Shown here: one piece after another, positions 60,040-64,000 of the stretch | Layout of the letters: each line of letters opens with the position of its first letter | How positions within the stretch are numbered: position 1 is the stretch's first letter | Source of the DNA: Chryseobacterium arthrosphaerae | GTDB taxonomy: Bacteria; Bacteroidota; Bacteroidia; Flavobacteriales; Weeksellaceae | Reading direction: 5' to 3' | NCBI RefSeq assembly: GCF_001684965.1 | Contig: NZ_MAYG01000001.1 | Span: 1,860,001-1,924,000, forward strand | DNA: 64,000 bases | Program-made: the position numbers and the translations under genes | Notes under the pieces: model-generated | What the model was told of the DNA's origin: nothing | Databases searched by the model: none | Seen by the model: only the letters and a program-made list of their open reading frames with translations

Positions 60040-60633
60040 ATGAAAAAAATGCACATAATTTGGGCACACCCAAGAAAAGACTCATTGACGGCAAAAATCG
60101 TAGAAGCCGTAAAAAAAGAAGCTAGAAACAAAAATTTTAATGTAACAGAATGGGAAGCGTATTCTTCAGGATTTAATCCAGTATTACAAACCGATGATGA
60201 GCCTGACTGGTATAATACAAATAAGCAATATAATGCTGAATCCGAAGCATTGGCAAAAGAACTTTCAGATAAAGATTATCTCATTTTTATATTTCCAATA
60301 TGGTGGTATTCTCTACCGGCAATACTTAAAGGATATATAGACAGAGTTTGGAATTACGGTGTATTTTATGGTAATCGAAATATCCATCGACTGCCAGTAA
60401 AAGCAATTCGCTGGATTGGATTAGTAGGTAGCAAAGAGGCCAGTATTCAAAAACGTGATTATGATAAATATATGGACTATTACTTTAATGTAGGTTTAGC
60501 GGAGTATTGTGGTATTGAAGATTCAAAAGTAAAACTAATATATGATACCATTGGACGCCATCAAATCAATAAAGAAGATCATTATAATGACTTAATAAAG
60601 CAAGCGGTCAGCTTTATTAGTAGCTTACAGTAG
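60040..60633 (+). CDS. Flavodoxin-fold NAD(P)H oxidoreductase (MdaB/NQO-like)
   Basis: 197 residues from the ATG at 60040, which sits just after the -7 box; an upstream in-frame TTG would overlap that box. MHIIWAHPRKDSLTAKIVEA is the FMN/FAD phosphate loop. PVLQTDDEPDWY and DYLIFIFPIWWYSLPAILKG, then YIDRVWNYGVFYG, are typical of the NQO1/MdaB family. These flavoenzymes reduce quinones or electrophiles by two electrons using NAD(P)H, in the cytoplasm. It is divergent from the AraC-family gene and followed by the TetR-SDR pair. Confidence 0.9.
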   Translation: MKKMHIIWAHPRKDSLTAKIVEAVKKEARNKNFNVTEWEAYSSGFNPVLQTDDEPDWYNTNKQYNAESEALAKELSDKDYLIFIFPIWWYSLPAILKGYIDRVWNYGVFYGNRNIHRLPVKAIRWIGLVGSKEASIQKRDYDKYMDYYFNVGLAEYCGIEDSKVKLIYDTIGRHQINKEDHYNDLIKQAVSFISSLQ

Positions 60634-60728
60634 TAAAGTCTAATACTTTTATCCGACATTTTAAAGTACAGAAATTTCATACTCAAGGGACGATATTTAA
60701 AAATTATCAAAAAAAATTGTCTTAAATC

Positions 60729-60759
60729 TTGCAAATGACCGAAAGGTCATTTATATTTG
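60729..60759 (+). promoter_or_regulatory. Promoter of the TetR gene with an embedded operator
   Basis: TTG at 60729-60731, 20 bases, then TATATTTG at 60752-60759, an exact flavobacterial promoter. The spacer is filled by the palindrome aaatgaccgaaaggtcattt (60733-60752), so a bound dimer would block RNA polymerase. Confidence 0.85.
60733..60752. promoter_or_regulatory. TetR-type operator, copy 1
   Basis: aaatgacc and ggtcattt are perfect inverted arms around the centre gaaa. The core atgaccgaaaggtcat is repeated exactly at 61384-61399, upstream of the SDR gene. It lies between the -33 and -7 elements of the TetR gene's promoter. Confidence 0.9.
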
Positions 60760-60776
60760 TTACGTCAAAAATCTAT

Positions 60777-61367
60777 ATGATGAATAAAGGTGAACGTACA
60801 AGGCAGATGATCATTGAAAAATCAGCTCCACTTTTCAATACAAAAGGAATTGCAGCAACAGCAATGAGCGATATTATGGATGTTACAAAGCTCTCTAAAG
60901 GCAGTCTGTATGTTCATTTTGACAATAAAGACGTACTCGTAGAGGCTGCTGTGGATTATAATATGAATCAGTTACAAAAGAAAATAGGAGCTTCAATAAA
61001 TAAATTTCAAGATCCGAAGGATAAGTTATTTGCCTATATAGATGCATTTAAGAACCCTTTAGATCCCCCGGTAGCAGGAGGCTGTCCCATGTTGAACTTT
61101 GGAATGGAAGCTGATGACCAAAACGAAATAATACTTAAGAAAGTAGCGAATCTGGTGAACAAAAGTCAGCAGCTAATCAGCGAAATTATTACAGAAGGTA
61201 TTGAAAAGGGAGTTTTTAAAGCCGATTGGGATCATGAAGAATTTGCTACAATAATGTTTGCCATGCTGGAAGGAGGTATTTTTATAAGTAATACAACTAA
61301 GAAAATCGATAAAATGAGTATAATCAATAAAAATCTAAAAAAAATGATTGAGGCACAATTGCCTTAA
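60777..61367 (+). CDS. TetR-family transcriptional regulator
   Basis: 196 residues from the ATG at 60777 (a second ATG follows directly at 60780). The N-terminal helix-turn-helix is TRQMIIEKSAPLFNTKGIAA then TAMSDIMDVTKLSKGSLYVH, ending in FDNKDVLVEAAVDY, as in AcrR/TetR proteins. The C-terminal ligand domain has PPVAGGCPMLNFGMEADDQN, where the GGCP motif is common in TetR_C regulators of this subgroup. The operator sits in its own promoter and again before the SDR gene, so it should repress both itself and the oxidoreductase until a ligand binds. Confidence 0.93.
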   Translation: MMNKGERTRQMIIEKSAPLFNTKGIAATAMSDIMDVTKLSKGSLYVHFDNKDVLVEAAVDYNMNQLQKKIGASINKFQDPKDKLFAYIDAFKNPLDPPVAGGCPMLNFGMEADDQNEIILKKVANLVNKSQQLISEIITEGIEKGVFKADWDHEEFATIMFAMLEGGIFISNTTKKIDKMSIINKNLKKMIEAQLP

Positions 61368-61383
61368 TTTTTTTAACAAAAAA

Positions 61384-61399
61384 ATGACCGAAAGGTCAT
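61384..61399. promoter_or_regulatory. TetR-type operator, copy 2
   Basis: atgaccgaaaggtcat, identical to the 16-base core of the operator at 60735-60750. It lies 29 bases before the SDR start, in the 61-base gap after the TetR gene. No full TAnnTTTG box follows it, so it may act on an imperfect promoter (TAATATTTT). Confidence 0.88.
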
Positions 61400-61428
61400 A
61401 AATGTAATAATATTTTAATATAGAAATT

Positions 61429-62244
61429 ATGTCAAAAACCATTTTTATTACCGGAGCATCCCGCGGATTTGGGAGACTTTGGGCAGAAGCATTTTTAAAA
61501 CGTGGCGATAAAGTTATTGCTACAGCACGTAACAAAGAAACCTTATATGATCTTGTTGAAAAATACGGGGAGAATATATTCCCCCTTCAACTTGATGTGA
61601 ACAGTCGTAACGCTTGTTTTGACGCTGTGGAAAAAGCCTATACACAGTTTGGAAAGATCGATGTACTGATTAATAATGCCGGATATGGGCTGTTCGGTGC
61701 CATTGAAGAAACTTCTGAAAAGGAAGCGCGTGATCAGATGGAAACCAACTTTTTTGGAACACTGTGGATGACTCAAGCAGTACTCCCTATCATGAGAGCT
61801 CAGCAAAGCGGTCATATTATACAGGTTTCCAGCTTTCTGGGATTGGTTACCTTACCCATATTAGGATTATACAATGCCTCCAAATTTGCCGTGGAAGGAT
61901 TTAGCGAAACGCTGGCAAGTGAAGTGAAACACTTGGGAATCAATATTTCTTTGGTTGAGCCCAATGGTTATGCCACAGACTGGTCAGGAGCATCAGCTTT
62001 TCAAACCGAGCCGATGGAAATATATAATCCAGTGAAGGAGGCTTTTCTGAAAAGTGCAACACCAGATATTTACGGAAATCCGGAAGCCACAGTGACAGCA
62101 ATAGAGAAGCTGGTTGATTCGCCTAATCCACCATTGCGACTATTACTTGGAAAGATTGCTTATCCAGCGGTCAAGAATACTTATGAGCAGCGTTTGGCTG
62201 GCTTTGAAGAATGGAAAGACATTTCTGAGAAGGCCCATGGATAA
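61429..62244 (+). CDS. SDR-family NAD(P)-dependent oxidoreductase
   Basis: 271 residues. The cofactor motif is TGASRGFG (8-15), with NNAG at 82-85, catalytic Ser134 or Ser135 (IQVSSF), and YNASK with Tyr148 and Lys152. EGFSETLASEVKHLGINISL follows, as in classical SDRs of 250-280 residues. The Arg in TGASRGFG and a following AR motif suggest NADPH use. Substrate is unknown. The twin TetR operator just upstream marks it as the regulated target of the neighbouring repressor. The frame happens to stay open for 43 codons past its TAA. Confidence 0.93.
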   Translation: MSKTIFITGASRGFGRLWAEAFLKRGDKVIATARNKETLYDLVEKYGENIFPLQLDVNSRNACFDAVEKAYTQFGKIDVLINNAGYGLFGAIEETSEKEARDQMETNFFGTLWMTQAVLPIMRAQQSGHIIQVSSFLGLVTLPILGLYNASKFAVEGFSETLASEVKHLGINISLVEPNGYATDWSGASAFQTEPMEIYNPVKEAFLKSATPDIYGNPEATVTAIEKLVDSPNPPLRLLLGKIAYPAVKNTYEQRLAGFEEWKDISEKAHG

Positions 62245-62665
62245 TATTCAGTTCTAAATACTGAAGCCACCGAACTTCCGGTTTCGCAGTTGAGAGGCTT
62301 AAAAACTAAATTAAAAAACTACGAGGGTTTATCCGGTGAATACTCAATATATTTTCCTCAAGTGTTTTTTAAATAAAAACGAGCAACTTTGATAAAGTTG
62401 CGCGTTATTTTTTATTGATAGGAAGATCTTTTTAATCAATTTCAATAAAGCTTTTATGATTTTATTGTGGGGCCTGCACTCACTTTCTTCAGCGTATGCC
62501 CGGGGAAAAATGCTGATTTATTTGTAAAAAATGTAAACACTCAACTTTCATCGAACTTAAATAATTAAACCAATAAATAAAAAAATATTAAAAAAATACT
62601 ATTTCAATACGTAGTGTATTATTTTTTTACTATTTTTGAGCGTTACCAAATTAAATTTATAAAAT
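62245..62665. other. Gene-free stretch after the SDR gene
   Basis: About 420 bases with a terminator (62378-62406) and a TATTTTTG -7 box (62631-62638, exact TAnnTTTG) upstream of the lipoprotein gene. A 43-codon open frame continues the SDR frame (62245-62376) but has no start of its own. Nothing else is recognised. Confidence 0.55.
62378..62406 (+). terminator. Terminator downstream of the SDR gene
   Basis: A 13-bp stem with one mismatch (aacgagcaacttt with aaagttgcgcgtt) and a 3-base loop, followed by attttttatt. Confidence 0.85.
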
Positions 62666-63034
62666 ATGAGAAAAGTATTTTTTTTGTCTCTTTTATCTTC
62701 CCTATCAATGATTTCATGTTCATTAGAAGGTTCTGAAGAAAATCACCTGATGAAAGGCGCATCAGAAGAAAGTATTAACAAATCAACTATTTCTAAAAAT
62801 CAAGCAATTGATAACTTCAAAAAAGCATTAGCTGAAGCAAACAATCCAACGCTTATTAAAGAAGAAATTCAAAACAATTCAGGAAACCAGGGGTTTAGTC
62901 CTTCAAGAAAAAAAATCTTATTGGAGCCGGCTAAAGTAGTTTTGTTGTCAACAGGAATGACTACAGATAAAATGAATGGTTTAGATGATGATGCAATTAT
63001 TTCACAAGCCTTTATTGCCATTTCAAATAAATAA
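62666..63034 (+). CDS. Small lipoprotein of unknown function
   Basis: 122 residues. The lipoprotein signal ends SMISC (Cys18). The mature protein is hydrophilic and helical, with SKNQAIDNFKKALAEANNPT near 44, RKKILLEPAKVVLLSTGMTT and a C-terminal DDDAIISQAFIAIS. I do not recognise a family. An exact -7 box (62631-62638) lies 27 bases before the ATG. It is 23 bases upstream of the next exported protein gene, so the two are probably cotranscribed and end at the terminator at 63598. Confidence 0.75.
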   Translation: MRKVFFLSLLSSLSMISCSLEGSEENHLMKGASEESINKSTISKNQAIDNFKKALAEANNPTLIKEEIQNNSGNQGFSPSRKKILLEPAKVVLLSTGMTTDKMNGLDDDAIISQAFIAISNK

Positions 63035-63057
63035 AACAACAATACATCACAGAAAAT

Positions 63058-63576
63058 ATGAGAAAAATTCTTCCACTATTTTTAGTTCTTTTAGCTGTAG
63101 CTATTAAAGCCCAGCAATACCCATTGGTAATTTATAATTTCAGTCCTGCTACTGTTACTAAAATGAAATTTAAAGTCACAGACCCAACCACCTGGCCACA
63201 GGACTGTCATCCGATTGTTTCCGGAGAGACCGCAGGGCCAATGCTGCCGGGTACCACTGTTACTTATGATCTTTTGAATACCAGCGCAACAAAAACTCCA
63301 GCCATAAATCAATGGGATGCGATGTCCCACTATATAGGTATTCCTGATGCAATATATAACGTGAATGCCGGGGCATCCTTACCAAGTGCTTTAACATCTA
63401 TTATTAACTGGCAGAGTATTATAATAGAATTTGCAAATGGGGAATCAATTGATTTAGGAAGAGGCTGTGTACAGCCTGGTACTCCTACATACAATTCAGG
63501 ACCCACTCCATCAGGCAGAACCGCATCAACCAATACTTTGGTTTCACCAGCTCAACAAATTATTACGATATTCTAA
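63058..63576 (+). CDS. Exported protein of unknown function
   Basis: 172 residues. The signal peptide is MRKILPLFLVLLAVAIKAQ. The mature part has a beta-rich front, QYPLVIYNFSPATVTKMKFK, then PTTWPQDCHPIVSGETAGPM, a central NQWDAMSHYIGIPDAIYNVN, and a low-complexity Pro/Thr/Ser tail (GTPTYNSGPTPSGRTAST). Two cysteines (about residues 42 and 141) may form a disulfide. No T9SS tail is present. No family is recognised. It follows the lipoprotein gene and has a strong terminator. Confidence 0.75.
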   Translation: MRKILPLFLVLLAVAIKAQQYPLVIYNFSPATVTKMKFKVTDPTTWPQDCHPIVSGETAGPMLPGTTVTYDLLNTSATKTPAINQWDAMSHYIGIPDAIYNVNAGASLPSALTSIINWQSIIIEFANGESIDLGRGCVQPGTPTYNSGPTPSGRTASTNTLVSPAQQIITIF

Positions 63577-63597
63577 TAATTATCTATTCAAAAATAT

Positions 63598-63630
63598 AAT
63601 CACCCTACAATTGTCTATTGTAGGGTGATT
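63598..63630 (+). terminator. Terminator after 63058-63576
   Basis: A perfect 14-bp stem (aatcaccctacaat with attgtagggtgatt) and a 5-base loop, followed by tgttaagatttt. Confidence 0.85.
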
Positions 63631-63759
63631 TGTTAAGATTTTAAAAGAATAATCCAGCTTAAAAAAATTATTTGATAAATGAAGTACGCAATTCCTGTAT
63701 CATTTGGCTGAACGAGATAGAAGAGTTTAAAGATAAACTGATTTTGTTTACAAAAAGCT

Positions 63760-63795
63760 AAAATGGTGTCAACGAACAACAGTTGGCACCATTTT
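63760..63795. terminator. Hairpin before the convergent DUF2798 gene
   Basis: A 14-bp stem with one G-T pair (aaaatggtgtcaac with gttggcaccatttt) and an 8-base loop. A and T runs on both sides would let it serve the minus-strand gene ending at 63815. Confidence 0.75.
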
Positions 63796-63814
63796 TAATT
63801 GATAACAATCGTCA

Positions 63815-64000
63815 CTATTCTATAGTAATTCTGTCTACCAATTTTTTCAATAGAGGAACTACTATGAAACCTGTAGGAATGGACAACCACAATTCTACCA
63901 GAAAATAATCAAAAAACCAAATTTTAAAGAAGCCTTGTTGCCAGCTCATTCTTGTCAGTAAAAGCCCAAAGGTCATAATTGCCGACATTGCAATGGATAC
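63815..64000 (-). CDS. DUF2798 membrane protein, C-terminal part (runs off the window)
   Basis: The last 61 residues of a minus-strand gene. They include MSAIMTFGLLLTRMSWQQGF and then a helix ELWLSIPTGFIVVPLLKKLV, ending DRITIE. Two membrane segments with this loop and the terminal LVDRIT match DUF2798, small two-helix membrane proteins of unknown function. The start is outside the window. Confidence 0.8.
   Translation of the reverse strand, partial: VSIAMSAIMTFGLLLTRMSWQQGFFKIWFFDYFLVELWLSIPTGFIVVPLLKKLVDRITIE

Noticed and set aside
58892..63600. Possible genomic island next to tRNA-Arg
   Set aside because: The genes after the tRNA look accessory and AT-rich, but I see no integrase and no repeat of the tRNA 3' end (cctgtcgaggtc) further on within the window.
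63672..63761. A 29-codon plus-strand frame (TTG start) ending at a hairpin
   Set aside because: It reads INEVRNSCIIWLNEIEEFKD and a short tail, which is protein-like, but it is too short, lacks ATG and has no recognisable relative. It may be a gene remnant.

Overview
The window looks like a chromosomal segment of a Chryseobacterium-type bacterium (Bacteroidota, Flavobacteriia, Weeksellaceae). The signs are low GC, SusC/SusD pairs, type IX secretion sorting tails, very few Shine-Dalgarno sites, promoters of the flavobacterial form TTG-N19-23-TAnnTTTG, and double-glycine leader peptides of the MKNLxKLSxxELKxVQGG kind. This placement is inference from gene content. There are no rRNA genes, CRISPR arrays or recognisable insertion sequences. 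One tRNA (Arg, anticodon ACG) is present.

Layout. 1-2.2 kb: the start of purB, an intergenic repeat pair, a small double-glycine peptide gene, and two paralogous small secreted proteins. 2.4-4 kb: a secreted leucine-rich protein with a T9SS tail. 4-14.2 kb: a polysaccharide utilisation locus on the minus strand (SusC, SusD, GH144-type glucanase, esterase, an unknown protein, GH3 beta-glucosidase), best read as a beta-1,2-glucan locus. 14.5-18.4 kb: DUF4197, DUF493, an M43 metalloprotease with a T9SS tail, and a lipoprotein. 18.5-27.3 kb: ArsC-like protein, deoxynucleoside kinase, a gene cut by an in-frame TAG, glutaminyl cyclase, a VOC/GNAT/SRPBCC operon, a Na+/H+ antiporter, bestrophin, DUF2490, and a frameshifted DUF1398 gene. 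27.4-31.1 kb: a four-gene signalling operon (small protein, membrane protein, histidine kinase, LuxR-type regulator) divergent from a T9SS cargo gene. 31.2-37.3 kb: small stress or unknown genes, then a TolC-HlyD-ABC permease export operon without an ATPase.

37.5-51.9 kb: a TSP3-repeat protein, a 192-bp tandem repeat, then ecotin followed by two giant tandem alpha-2-macroglobulin paralogues, which together make a periplasmic anti-protease locus. Both macroglobulins lack the thioester motif and differ sharply in the bait-region position. 51.9-54.7 kb: degenerate UbiA-like protein, recF, unknown protein and DUF721, a DNA-replication-linked operon. 54.8 kb: a second double-glycine peptide. 55-58.8 kb: Gcr-type membrane protein, mtgA and a metal/cofactor-binding lipoprotein. 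58.9-62.3 kb: tRNA-Arg, an AraC regulator divergent from a quinone-reductase-like flavoprotein, and a TetR regulator plus SDR oxidoreductase, each carrying the same operator palindrome. 62.6-64 kb: two small exported proteins and the end of a DUF2798 membrane protein.

The most interesting items are the anti-protease locus with thioester-less macroglobulins, the probable beta-1,2-glucan locus, the two orphan cysteine-rich double-glycine peptides, the TetR twin-operator circuit, and three disrupted reading frames between 19.5 and 27.3 kb. Those three could be real decay or assembly errors.
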